The translations under genes and the position numbers were made by a program. Below are positions 49,364 to 60,403 of a DNA stretch of 64,000 bases, piece by piece. Below the pieces are notes generated by a model. The model was not told where the DNA came from. It did no database searches and saw only the letters and a list, made by a program, of their open reading frames with translations. The stretch lies in the NCBI GenBank assembly GCA_035079385.1, contig JAVHKY010000016.1:5503501-5567500 (forward strand), written 5' to 3'. The stretch comes from Aspidiotus rigidus. Its lineage: Eukaryota; Arthropoda; Insecta; Hemiptera; Diaspididae. How positions within the stretch are numbered: position 1 is the first letter of the stretch; every line of letters begins with the position of its first letter.

Positions 49364-50439
49364 TTATTATTGACCGTTTGTCCCAGAAGACGATTTCATT
49401 TCATCCGCACAATTCCAGTCATCACAATTTACCAACTTTATAGAAACGTCATGATCAAGCACTGTTTTTGAATGCTGAAAGAACAACAAACATAATTACG
49501 GTAATGAAAAATTCACAAAAAAAATTTTTAGTAGAGTTCATTCAATAGGTACATCTAGCAAAGCCCGCGCTGTATTTGCTGGTTTAGAAAATTCAACAAG
49601 TACTTTTCCTGCAGCCATTCCCTCAGCATACGATTCTTTAGTTTCGCAGATGGATCGGATGTTATACCTTGCCTCCTTAGAATGAAAGAACTAGAAAATC
49701 ATTATATGAATGAATGAAAGACGTGTAATTCTATATATAAATTAAATAATAGTACAATATAAAATCACCGATTTTATTTGCGTTATGGGTAAAGATCTGG
49801 GTTTCTTTAATGGAACATTTGATAATAAAAGGCATCGGTATGAATTCTCAGGAAAAGCAGCTAAAACAAAAGAGTAGCAGGTAGACGCGTTTTAAAATTT
49901 CCATAGGTAAGCAACAATAGGTAGCTATGTTTTCTTATGTTTTAATTTTTTTGTCAATATGTCTGGTGTAAATACGTACATATACCAAGAGGACCAGTGT
50001 GTGCTAATCGAGCTTGTCGCAGTTTAAGAATCGTACTAATAATATCTTCACGCCGACGTCCGTTTTTAATAAATGCCATCAGTTTTTCATCATCTTGAAT
50101 AATAGCCTTATAATTTTCAATTGTTAGACAATGACTAGGTATTTGAACCTTGTGGATAATTTCCGATTTTGGATCATAGACTTCTGTGCCAGCGAGGAGA
50201 CAAAATTCGCCCAAAGAAAACCCGGACTCTTCTATTATACTTCTATATGTGTCAGCCATTGGACCTATCTGCATGTGTGTGACAAACAGACATTTAAAAT
50301 ATGCACTTTTTGTTGTTGGGAAATCCTTAGGGTATAAAGTATCCATCAATTCGTGTTCGAATTCATTTCTAACACCCATAAGTAATTCATAAGATTTACA
50401 TTTTCGTGTTTCTTTTTCGTATAACGCACTGACATTAGC
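49364..50439 (-). CDS. family-1 copy D, exons 3-6 intact
   Basis: Minus-strand exon 3 is 50439-49986, exon 4 about 49870-49779, exon 5 about 49692-49557 and exon 6 about 49472-49364. Exon 3 is almost identical to copy C. Exon 4 has an in-frame 9-base deletion, exon 5 starts FFHSKEARYNI, and the C-terminal SGTNGQ repeat occurs once instead of twice. All eight cysteines are retained. No signal-peptide exon is visible upstream. The 3' unit edge touches the gypsy LTR. Confidence 0.7.
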
Positions 50440-51395
50440 CTGTAAAATAAACACATCATTAAAATAAAAATTGAGCAGACGTACTACAGGGTTTCTTTGA
50501 TACCAAATAGAAATACTCATTAAATAAATCATATTATGCAAAAATAAGAACTTGACTTTAACAGGATTTTTTCCTTCCTCAATAAGGTCGGTATTTTTAC
50601 AGAAATGAAGAAAATGTAAAAAAAAACAAAAAAATGCAAAAAATATTTTTATTTTATGAATTAAATGATTATTTTTATGAATGTGTTAGAACATTATTTT
50701 GAGAATTATTATTATTATGGTGGCTGGGGTCCCCTATAGCCACCCTGATAGTTGAATTTTACTCAGCTTCAAAAATCCTGAATTTTGATACCCATATTGT
50801 TCTAGAAATTCGGAGGGGAGGGACAAAAAATGTTTTCCGCGCTTCGAGCGCCTTTGGGTCGATAATATTTCGCGGCAGAGTTGGCAACCCTGCCCCCATT
50901 CACCATTCAGCTGTAAATCTAGAGTTATATCAGCTCTGAATTTTCACCTCGCGAATGTAGGTATCACTTCGATTCGACCTTTAAATATTTACGAAAATCA
51001 GTTTGCTTATGTATTTTTTCACCGCCTATCTAAAAGCGAGAGAATTTCGAGTGCGCGATAACCATTGTACATTTCTTCTCTGATAAAGCCTACGTTACTC
51101 ACACATCCAGCTGTCTTTCACAGTACACACACGCAGGTCTTGCTATTCCCGAAAAACGGAAGAGAGGGGCGAAATATTCGTTTGAACTGACTGATTTAGA
51201 AAATTTACGCCCCCATTCACCATTCAGCTGAAAATCTTGCTTGCGTCAGTTCAGCTCTAAATTTCTCTCTTTCTACCCAATCTCTCCTCTTTGCATCTAA
51301 ATTAAAGTGAATGTCTATTATTGTCTCCTCTACTGAGTACCGCAATAACTGAAGTTGGTTGCTGCAAACCGAATCTGAAATATTTAATGCGTGCG
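50440..51395 (-). repeat. duplicated upstream block of copy D
   Basis: Near-identical to 46704-47659, including the run with TTCACCATTCAGCTG and the end at GCGTGCG. It differs from C by scattered substitutions only, pointing to a recent duplication. Confidence 0.88.
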
Positions 51396-51431
51396 CATTC
51401 CCACGGAGTAACAGGCAATCAATTTAAAATC

Positions 51432-52749
51432 TCACAATCCTTTCACCTTCACCTTCACTGAATATTCCTCTAACGAACCCAAAATAAGTAAAGTTGTGAA
51501 TACCATCGAAATTAGACTAGACACTAAATCTCTGTTCATCTCTTTACCCCAACCAAACCACTGCCCGTGTATATCGTACGCTGCAGCTTGTGCTTCCGGA
51601 GGAGTCATTGTAGCAATATAACCCGTTACATTTTTCGCAAAGTCATCCACCTACAAAAATTCGAATGAGCGTAAAAATACTTCTAATATAAGTTGAATGC
51701 CAGACTGACACATACCACATTCTCGGAAATATGTAAAAAAAACAAAAAAATGCAAAAAATATTATTATTTCATGAATTAAATGATTATTTTTATGAATGT
51801 GTTAGAACATTATTTTGAGAATTATTATTATTATGGTGGCTGGGGTCCCCTATAGCCACCCTGATAGTTGAATTTTACTCAGCTTCAAAAATCCTGAATT
51901 TTGATACCCATATTGTTCTAGAAATTCGGAGGGGAGGGACAAAATATGTTTTCCGCGCTTCGAGCGCCTTTGGGTCGATAATATTTCGCGGCAGAGTTGG
52001 CAACCCTGCCCCTATTCACCATTTAGCTGTAAATCCAGTGTCAGTACAGCTTTAAATTTCTCTCTTTCTACCCAATCTCTCCTCTTTGCATTTAAATTAA
52101 GACAAATGTCTATCATTATCTCCTCTAATGAGTCAAACAATGTATAATTTGGATTGGACCTCTGAACTGAATCTATAAAGAGTTTAATATATACCCATTC
52201 GCGCGGTGTAGAAAACAATAAACTTGCGAGCTCACACTCATTCCACCTCCTCTAAATAAGCTTCAATGTTAACTACCGGTACTCAATTTACTCGCGTACT
52301 TATCATTCAACACCAAGTAATTTGAATTTGACTTTTAAAAATCAGTACACTTACCACTACACTTATAAATTCGTTGTTCATACAACCGACAACTCGTCCC
52401 CGTTGTCCAGCAGTCAGCTCTTCCAAATCTTTGCCTTGGAAACCTTCTGTGCGTAAACACCTATCTAATACGGTCTCTTCTCCATTCTTGGATGGTTGGC
52501 TAACCGTGGTATCAACTGTAAAATAATAAAGAAAACCAATGTATTATACACGTAGCTTGTAGCTCACTCAAAATGGCATCATTGCTGGAAACTGTGCTGT
52601 CGATTGTAAAATAAGACAAAGAGATATTAGTGTCAACGTAGGTAGCTCATAGGTCACTCAGAAAGTTCACGCTCGCTCATTCAAAACGTTTTAAGATACT
52701 TACTGCAAAATAAGACCAAAAAGCAGCAAAAAATTATAGGTACGTTCGT
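51432..52749 (-). CDS. family-2 small secreted protein, minus-strand copy
   Basis: Three exons with matching phases: 52749-52704 (hydrophobic leader NVPIIFCCFLVLFC), 52515-52355 and 51650-51432. The middle exon has a strong acceptor and the donor GTG|GTAAGTG, and encodes KNGEETVLDRCLRTEGFQGK and LTAGQRGRVVGCMNNEF. The last exon encodes VDDFAKNVTGYIATMTPPEA and YDIHGQWFGWGKEMNRD, then a hydrophobic stretch (LISMVFTTLLILGSL) and a stop. The codon where Met is expected is ACG, so the start may be mutated or lie further upstream. About 140 residues. I do not recognise it; the two cysteines and leader suggest a small secreted or membrane-tethered protein. The last intron contains a partial family-1 block. 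Confidence 0.6.
51731..52130 (-). repeat. fifth partial copy of the family-1 upstream block
   Basis: Matches the intronic block of copies A-D (GGCTGGGGTCCCCTATAGCC, CGGCAGAGTTGGCAACCC) but stops before exon 3. It lies within the intron of family-2. A NLNAKRRDWVEREKF frame is present at its distal end. Confidence 0.85.
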
Positions 52750-53330
52750 CTACGAATCGCAGTTACAAATTGGTTCTAGCACGTAAATCTATTTGCGCGT
52801 TCAGTGTTTATAATAAAATTTAAATACCATATCTTACTCCGTGATAAATGATATCAATGGAAATAGGCTATTATCGATGTAACCGATCAGATATCATAAT
52901 GGAAAATTCGGTTTTTGTAAAATCAAATAGTTAGTAATAATTTTACTCGTAGGCGAGGAGTGAAGGAATAACTAGGTACGTAGACGATAGAAAGAACATG
53001 TGCTTCCTGCATGCACAGTTTATCGTATACTTTACGAGTCTCTTAGTTTAGCTGGGACGGTGTACGGGTCAGAGTTGGACATTTTTTATTCAAATAACTG
53101 AATAAAAAATAACCAATACCTAACTTTTTTGTTAGTTATACGACTGAATAACGAAGAACAACATATGATCTCTCTTTGTATATAAGACTGTAGCTATGTA
53201 TATGAGAGAAAAAAAAAAAATATGTCGCATGTGTACAGAACCAACAGTAGTATTTGTAAAGAATAGGAAATATACCTACTTAATCTTGAAAAGAAAGAAG
53301 AACTAAATACAAACCTTTCAAACTGGGTAA
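52750..53330. other. no gene seen
   Basis: AT-rich sequence upstream of family-2 on the minus strand and of the Polinton fragment on the plus strand. No core promoter, RNA gene or repeat unit could be supported. Confidence 0.5.
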
Positions 53331-53344
53331 AAGAAATAAAATTT

Positions 53345-53755
53345 GTGTACAGTAACGAATTTGTGAATAAAATGAAAGTTCGAGATCATGATCATTTAAC
53401 TGGAGAATTTAGAGGAGCAGCTCATAGTGTTTGTCATCTTAATTATAAGGTTCCTAGATTTATTCCTATTCATTTTCATAATTTCTCAGGATACGATGCT
53501 CATTTAATTGTTAAAGAATTTGGAGATGATTATAATGATATTACGCTAATTCCAAATAATGAAGAAAAATATATATCATTTTCAAAAATTGTAAAATACG
53601 ATGGAGGGTTTAGGAATCCCAAAAATGAAGTCATATTTAGTAAAATTGAGCTTAGATTCTTAGATTCATATAAATTCTTGCCAAGTTCACTATGTGAATT
53701 AGCTAAAAATCTAAAAAGATGTCACTGCAAAAATCTAAAGAAATGGTTTGATCAA
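53345..53755 (+). pseudogene. Polinton/Maverick-type DNA polymerase B fragment
   Basis: The segment VRDHDHLTGEFRGAAHSVCH followed by HNFSGYDAHLIVKEFG and LRFLDSYKFLPSSL is characteristic of protein-primed family B DNA polymerases of Polintons and related elements (the exonuclease region). Only the N-terminal part remains, and the frame runs into unrelated sequence after about 53750. It is next to a protease fragment on the opposite strand, consistent with one degraded element. Confidence 0.8.
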
Positions 53756-53764
53756 ACTGTACTG

Positions 53765-54015
53765 TTGATCCCATCTTTCTGTACGCTACCCGCAATGTGT
53801 ACCATCACCAATGCTTGAATCCATATATTCACAACACCTGATTCATTTTTACGTGGACCTGTTCTAGGTAGTTTATCTCGCATAAAAACACCTCGAAAAT
53901 GAGGAATACCCAACTTTTTTGCATAAAATAGTATATAAAAATTGCTCAACGGACTTTTTTTTTTTAACATCAATTCTTTGGAAAGACCATTTCCTGACGC
54001 AGATTTTTTATTCAA
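53765..54015 (-). pseudogene. Polinton adenain-like protease fragment
   Basis: The minus-strand frame has LSNFYILFYAKKLGIPHFRG and VFMRDKLPRTGP...NESGVVN, the front of the adenovirus-type cysteine protease found in Polintons. A frameshift follows, after which another frame gives DSSIGDGTHC, the position of the catalytic His block (usually GTHW). The polymerase fragment abuts it tail to tail. Non-functional. Confidence 0.65.
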
Positions 54016-55955
54016 GTATAGCAGTTACTGACAAAACATGATGGAATACTGCAAAATTTAGTTATACATTGATATTTAGTATTGTAATAGTTATGAGTGT
54101 AGAGAACATTTTCAGAAGGCGTGCCACTCAAAATTTCCCTTAGGGGGCTGGAGAACTGCAAAATAGCGCTGAAAAATCAGGATTTTGCTAATATCTCAAG
54201 AACGGTTGGGAATAGGAGAAAAATACCTCAGTAAAAAAATAACCCCCGTATAATTTTACACGAAAAAGGTTCTCTTTATTTTTTCGCTGAGACTGACCGC
54301 TAAACTACAATCGACGCAACAAAGTGGAAGCATATAAAATAACACGCAAGTCGGGTACATACACGGTTACGCGTCGCGCCACGCGGTGCACGGTATACCA
54401 GCGTATCGGTACCCTACAATTATTTTTGTTTCCTCAAGTCTGCTTTCACGGGTCTTGGAGGACGAGTCAAACTGAGATTTAAACATAATTTTTTTACCTT
54501 TATATTTATGAGTAATATTTTCCTATTTTGTACTTTGTCCAATTTTACCGACTTTTCTCGTGGGAAAATGGAAGTATTACACCCGTCCGTTCAGGTTTCC
54601 TTATAGTTTACTTATCAACATTTTTATCCGCGGAACTCCTGTAAAACTACTGAATGGATTGTTTTGAAACTTGGGCAGATTATAGTGTTATACTTTTTTT
54701 TTTTTTCAATTATTAACGAGCTATTCCACTACACAGAACGGGTCATCAACTCGGGTTAAGTTGGTTTTACAATAATTTTGCTGAATATTATTACATAAAT
54801 TCCGTTTTTTAGTGTTAGAGAAGTTGATAAAAATAGGTGGAACGAAGATAGCTAGAGATGTACACCTGCAATTTTTTTGACGATTAAATGAGTAGTTCTT
54901 GAGATGTAATCAATTTTTTGGACTCACTATTAAATATTTGAACCACTTGTAGCTGCTTACGTGATGAGAAGGGGATTCTCTTATCCCCTTGTTTTCAGTA
55001 CTAATTATTGTCATGAAGAATATTTATTTATTTTTATTTTTTTTTGTTAAGCTGTTTTTTTTTATTATTAGTCAAATTCAATAGTAAAAACTTTGAGTTT
55101 CAAAATCCATACATCTATGAATGAGTACAATTTTTTAGTGTTCATCAAATATACTGCGAGACTTCATTCTTAATTTATTATTGATTTGTAGATCATTTTT
55201 TTGTGTATATATAATTGTCAGTAGTTTTGATTACAGGTGTCTCAGGACATGGAAATATTATTTTTAATTTGGAATGGTTTCTTTGAGTGAGATTTGAGGT
55301 TAGACTTATAAGTAAACCAGGCTCGAGTGGTATATTATTAATTTTTCAATATGTTTGGAAAGGTCGGAACGTGAGGGAAAGAATGAAGGGTTGACTAATG
55401 GGTCGTTGGTTGCTTGTTTGGCTTCAATATAGATTTTGTCCATTTTTTTTTCCGGATGTCCTTGTAACTAGGAAATATTTTGAATTCCGAGCGATTTATG
55501 TGCCATACTGTGCGAGCAGTCAAACGAGTTGCGGTAATCCTCACATCGTTGCTCGTACTGTAAGATAGTTTTTTAAACAACATAGATACGCCGAAAGCAA
55601 TTTCTTTATACTTGAATTATTTGATTTTCCAAAATTTCAAGTGTCTCATTAGGATTCACGGAATCTGTAAATCAATGGAGTCGTTCTTCAAACGTGTTAT
55701 GTCCCCATCTCACTATTTGTCTCTATCTCACTCTTTCGCCTTCTTTCCTTCGATCTTCCGTACTTTTGACCTCGTACATTCAACTTATTCGCTAAATTCG
55801 TATTTCTTTTCGAACATCGCCTATTGTCCATTTACGCGATTTATTCGTTTTTCCACTTGTCAATGTTTTCATAATACTATATCACGCTACTCGCCGAATC
55901 CTACGGATTCCACATTCTTACGTAATTAATACAACTTCTATCACTCTTTTTTGCC
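54016..55955. other. no gene seen
   Basis: A long AT-rich stretch with several T tracts and no frame of recognisable family. Neither splice-supported exons nor tandem repeats stand out. Confidence 0.5.
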
Positions 55956-56076
55956 AACTTTGTACATTAGTGATCGTTTTGCTGCGGTTTTGTGTACACG
56001 GTGGTTTCTGCGTTCAGTATAGTGTAACATAATATTATCGGCGGAACTGTACATAGTGCGATAACCTTATCTTCAT

Positions 56077-57431
56077 TTGCGGTACGTGCGTGAACATGTA
56101 ACGATGATTCAAAGACCACTGCCCGACAAATCGTCAAAATCGTCTACTGACGGTGTCGGTAGCGACTCGCGTAGTGACATGAATGGTATCACACCAAACC
56201 TAGTGAACGTAAATACTCCGACTTCGTCAAAGAATGACAAGCAACTTCAACAACAGTCGATTACTGGCTATCTACAGAATACCCATGTAAAGCCATCGAA
56301 CGTGAATAATGAACCAAACCTCCCTGCGTGCAACGGTAATGAATGGCAGGTGATGAAGAAGAGAAAAATCTCAAACGGCAAATCCCCAGAACAGCCTTTC
56401 AACGTTGTTACAAAAAATCGATTTCAGAATCTAGCAGCCCAAGTCTCAACTGGTGCTGATGGTGATGGTGAGTCCACCCACAACGAAAACCCGATTACGA
56501 TGGTAACTGCGAAGAAAGAATTATCTCCTCCCCCGATCTTCATTCAAGTGACATTCAAGGTGTCGTAAACTATAACGCAATGCGACAGCAGATCGAAGAA
56601 TACATCAGTGAAAATAAATTTATAGCCAAGGCCATGGCGAATAACGTGGTGAAAATCAGCACCAATGAAGTTGCTGCCTACAGAAAACTCGTGAAAGACC
56701 TACGCTCCAACAATGTGAAATTTTACACGTACCAGCTGAAGAGCGAACGTCCTTACAGAGTGGTAATTCGTCATCTTCACCATTCGGTAAGCTATGATGA
56801 GATAAGAGAAGCCTTGCGGAAAGAGGGGCACGAAGCCAGAAATATTGTCAATATCCGTCACTGGAAGACGAAAGAGCAACTACCCCTCTTTCACGTTGAC
56901 CTGGAACCCAATGACAACAACAAGGAAATCTACGAACTACGATCCCTCCTACACATGCGCATCCAAGTCGAACCACCGAACCGGAAGAAAGAAGTTATCC
57001 AATGTAAACGTTGCCAAAAATTTGGGCATACAAAAACATACTGTACACTTCCAGCAGTGTGTGTGAAATGTGGAGATGACCACGACAATCGAACATGCCC
57101 AAAGCCAGCTACTGAAAAACCAAGATGCGGACTATGCGGGGGAGAGCATACAGCAAACTATCGCGGCTGTCCAGTCTACAGAAATACGCAAAAACCACAA
57201 ACCACAAGACGTGAAAAAAAGTTTGAGCCAAATAATACGCGTAGTGATCGAATACTCGAATCAGCGCCTGCCTCCATAGAGTCCGGCAACAAATCATACG
57301 CGGAAGCAGCACAAGAAAAAGTGTACAGTAAAGAAAGTCAAAACAGACTAGAAAAGTTGATAGAAAAATTACTATCGCAGAACGCTGAGATACTATCTCT
57401 GCTAACTAGAGTAGTTGCTAAATTAATATGA
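56077..57431 (+). pseudogene. LINE ORF1 (gag-like RNA-binding protein) with frameshift
   Basis: The first part (56077-56568) is a low-complexity N-terminus ending in PPPIFIQ. The second (56580-57431) carries an RNA-binding domain (RPYRVVIRHLHHSVSYDEI) and three zinc knuckles (CKRCQKFGHTKTYC, CVKCGDDHDNRTC, CGLCGGEHTANYRGC), the layout of Jockey-clade ORF1. The two parts lie in different frames. The bases after PPPIFIQ read DIQGVVNYNAM in the downstream frame, consistent with loss of one base near 56545. The ORF1 stop overlaps the ORF2 start (ATGA at 57428). Confidence 0.88.
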
Positions 57432-60181
57432 CGAGCGCCAATGACATTGTAAATCTCAGAATGAAAGGTCTCGCAAACCCCGCGCGAGAAAACCCAACTT
57501 CTTCCCACACCCAAAAGAAAAGAGAAAGTACAGTAACTAGCATAATAACCTGGAACTCAAACGGGTTGGCCGCAAGGAGAATAGAGCTATCACAATTCCT
57601 ACATGATCAAGCAACTGACATAGCGCTTATTACAGAAACGCACCTCACCTCAAAAACATACGCAGAAATTAGGGGCTACTGTCTCTACACCTGCAACCAT
57701 CCGAGTGGTAAAGGTCATGGTGGCGCAGCAGTCTATGTTAAAAAATCTTTACAGCACTACGAAATGAAAAAGTATTGCACTCCTGAAATACAAGCAGCAG
57801 GAGTTACAATAAAACTCGGAGGCTCCTATGCGAACGTAGCTGCTGTTTACTGTCCGCCGAAGCATAAAATAGCTGCCGCTGAATATGAGATCTTCTTCGA
57901 ACATCTGGGCAAGAGATGGATAGCCGGAGGTGACTACAACGCGAAACATCTGTACTGGGGTTCCCGCCTTATCACACCTAAAGGCAGAGAACTTCACCGA
58001 GCCATGATGAACAAAGATTGTGTGTGCAAATCAAGCGGCAACCCAACTTACTGGCCGACAGATACGAGCAAGCTGCCGGACTGCATTGATTTCTTTATCA
58101 TGAAAAGGATTTCAGTAGACTACGCTGACGTCTATGGTATAATGAACCTATCTTCTGACCATACCCCAGTATCTCTTACAATCAGCTCCACAATAGTCAG
58201 GAAGCAACGAAGAATAAACTTAACGAGTAAAAGCACAGACTGGGAGAAATTCAGAAACATCTTAAACGAAGAAATCAACCTCCGTATTAGAATAAAAAGC
58301 AATGAAGAGCTAGATGCGGCGGTAGAAAAAGTGGTGGCAGTGATGCAAAACGCAGGAAAAGAAGCGACGCCAATGAACACCAGAGATGTGAAACTAGAAA
58401 TCAAATATCCGAAAGAAATCCAAGACAAGGTGAGAGAGCGCCGAAGAGCGAGGAAACTTTGGCAACGAACCAGAAACCCGGACGATAAGAAGAAATTTAA
58501 TCAGCTATGCAAAGCAACAACAGCACTCATTCGTGAAACCCAGGAAAACGCAATGAACGATTATCTACGGAATTTGAGCGTCACCGAAGCTAGTGATTAC
58601 TCATTGTGGAAAGCGACAAGACGATTAAAAAAGCCACCCGAATACATCCCACCAATAAGAAAGGAAGATGGTCAATGGGCCAGGAGCGACAGCGAAAAAG
58701 CGGATACCTTTGCAAAACACCTGGAGGAGGTTTTCCAGCCACACAACATCCAGTCGGACGTACAACCAACTTTCAAATACCGAGAGGAAAAGAAAATGAA
58801 ACTGTTCACTCCAGGCGAAATACGTTACATGATTGGAAACATGAACCCGAAAAAAGCACCTGGTATCGATAACATAACAGCCAGGATGATACAAGAACTA
58901 CCACGTAAAGGCTTAGTGATGCTCACGTATATTTTCAACGCGATCTTGAGGCTGCACCATATTCCAAAACAGTGGAAGAAAGCCAAAGTGATAATGGTTG
59001 CCAAACCAGGGAAACCGCCAGAAGAGGCGAAGTCGTACCGACCTATTTCTCTACTACCAGTGATAGCCAAGCTATTTGAAAAACTATTCGTAAAACGGCT
59101 CAATGTTATTATTGAAGAACAGAATATTATACCGACCCATCAATTCGGATTCCGACGTGCCCATTCAGCCATTGAACAAGCCCACCGCATCGTAAAGACT
59201 GTCAGTACAGCACTAGAAAATAGGGAATACTGCCTGGCGGTGTTCTTGGATGTCAGTCAGGCTTTTGACAGAGTCTGGATCGACGGTCTCCTACATAAAG
59301 TAAGTGACTACCTGCCGGAGCAGTTTACAAGAATACTGGAGTCTTACCTAAAAGAAAGAAGTTTCATCGTACAATTTGGAGAAGTGCAATCTGACGAGAA
59401 AACTATCCACGCTGGTGTACCTCAGGGCAGTGTATTAGGGCCTACACTATACAACATGTACACAGCTGACTCACCAGTCAGTGATAACACCGTCACCGCC
59501 ACCTTTGCTGACGACACAGCCATCCTATCGACAAGTAGCAGCTATGAAGAGGCAGCGAGTACTTTACAGCTCCAGGTTGACAGACTAGTGACATGGACCA
59601 GTAAGTGGAAGATTCAACTAAATGGGTCAAAGTCTGTAAAAGTCGATTTCGCTCTGCGCCAACACGGCCTCAGCCCAATAACAATCAACGGCGAACTCAT
59701 TCCCGAAGCCGAGTCAGCGAAATACCTGGGGGTTCACCTGGATAAGAAGATGAACTGGAAAATCCATGTAAGAAAGAAGAGAGACGAAGTAAATATGAAA
59801 CTTCGGAAAATGTACTGGTTCATGGGTGCAAAAAGCAGACTGAGCCTCGAAAACAAAAGGCTGCTGTACCTTACGATGTTGAAGCCAATCTGGGCTTATG
59901 GTGCTCAGTTATGGGGCTGTACGGCAGACTCGAACCGGGAAATCATTCAAAGGACTCAAAATAAGATACTGCGACTCATCACGAGAAGCCCGTGGTATGT
60001 TCGAAACGACTCCCTACATCACGACCTCCAGATAAAAACAGTGGAAGAAGTCATAGGCCAGCTCGCTGTCAAGCATGAAGATAAGCTCCACAAACACGAA
60101 AATGTCGAAGCCATCCAGTTACTCAACAACGACGAAATACGAAGACTTAAAAGGAAAAAACCCCAAGACCTAATAAAATAA
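57428..60181 (+). CDS. LINE ORF2: endonuclease and reverse transcriptase
   Basis: An intact 917-residue frame. Residues about 35-240 are an AP-type endonuclease (ITWNSNGLAARR, LITETHL, GGDYNAKH, SSDHTPVSLTI). The reverse transcriptase follows with KAPGIDNITARMIQ, SYRPISLLPVIAKLFEKL, FGFRRAHSAIEQ, FLDVSQAFDRVW, GVPQGSVLGPTLYN and ATFADDTAIL (catalytic FADD near residue 692). A C-terminal PIWAYGAQLWG block matches Jockey-group elements. All catalytic residues I can check are present. The ORF2 ATG overlaps the ORF1 stop, suggesting termination-reinitiation. No frame damage is seen, so this copy is young. Confidence 0.94.
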   Translation: MTSANDIVNLRMKGLANPARENPTSSHTQKKRESTVTSIITWNSNGLAARRIELSQFLHDQATDIALITETHLTSKTYAEIRGYCLYTCNHPSGKGHGGAAVYVKKSLQHYEMKKYCTPEIQAAGVTIKLGGSYANVAAVYCPPKHKIAAAEYEIFFEHLGKRWIAGGDYNAKHLYWGSRLITPKGRELHRAMMNKDCVCKSSGNPTYWPTDTSKLPDCIDFFIMKRISVDYADVYGIMNLSSDHTPVSLTISSTIVRKQRRINLTSKSTDWEKFRNILNEEINLRIRIKSNEELDAAVEKVVAVMQNAGKEATPMNTRDVKLEIKYPKEIQDKVRERRRARKLWQRTRNPDDKKKFNQLCKATTALIRETQENAMNDYLRNLSVTEASDYSLWKATRRLKKPPEYIPPIRKEDGQWARSDSEKADTFAKHLEEVFQPHNIQSDVQPTFKYREEKKMKLFTPGEIRYMIGNMNPKKAPGIDNITARMIQELPRKGLVMLTYIFNAILRLHHIPKQWKKAKVIMVAKPGKPPEEAKSYRPISLLPVIAKLFEKLFVKRLNVIIEEQNIIPTHQFGFRRAHSAIEQAHRIVKTVSTALENREYCLAVFLDVSQAFDRVWIDGLLHKVSDYLPEQFTRILESYLKERSFIVQFGEVQSDEKTIHAGVPQGSVLGPTLYNMYTADSPVSDNTVTATFADDTAILSTSSSYEEAASTLQLQVDRLVTWTSKWKIQLNGSKSVKVDFALRQHGLSPITINGELIPEAESAKYLGVHLDKKMNWKIHVRKKRDEVNMKLRKMYWFMGAKSRLSLENKRLLYLTMLKPIWAYGAQLWGCTADSNREIIQRTQNKILRLITRSPWYVRNDSLHHDLQIKTVEEVIGQLAVKHEDKLHKHENVEAIQLLNNDEIRRLKRKKPQDLIK

Positions 60182-60403
60182 AATGTAATATCGGTAACTA
60201 TGTAGATGCCTGTGACGCTGACTATTATCATTTACATTAATCATAAGATGTCTAGTGCACACCAGATCACGTAGGCGCTGGCCTACAATCTGTAAATTCA
60301 ACTCTCCCTCTACCTGTATCGTGATATTTATTTTGTGAATGCTAAAATTAGCAGTACAATATATTTTTTTTGAAAAAAAAAAAAAAAAAAAACTTTGTAC
60401 ATT

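Larger units (their letters stand above)
55969..60390 (+). mobile_element. full-length Jockey-like LINE with 13-bp target duplication
   Basis: AACTTTGTACATT occurs at 55956-55968 and again at 60391-60403, flanking the element; the first two A's of the right copy merge with the tail. The element has a 108-bp leader, ORF1, ORF2, a 3' UTR of about 190 bp and an A tail of about 20 bases at 60373-60392. Presence of the leader and target duplication shows it is not 5' truncated, which is unusual for LINE copies. Confidence 0.92.
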
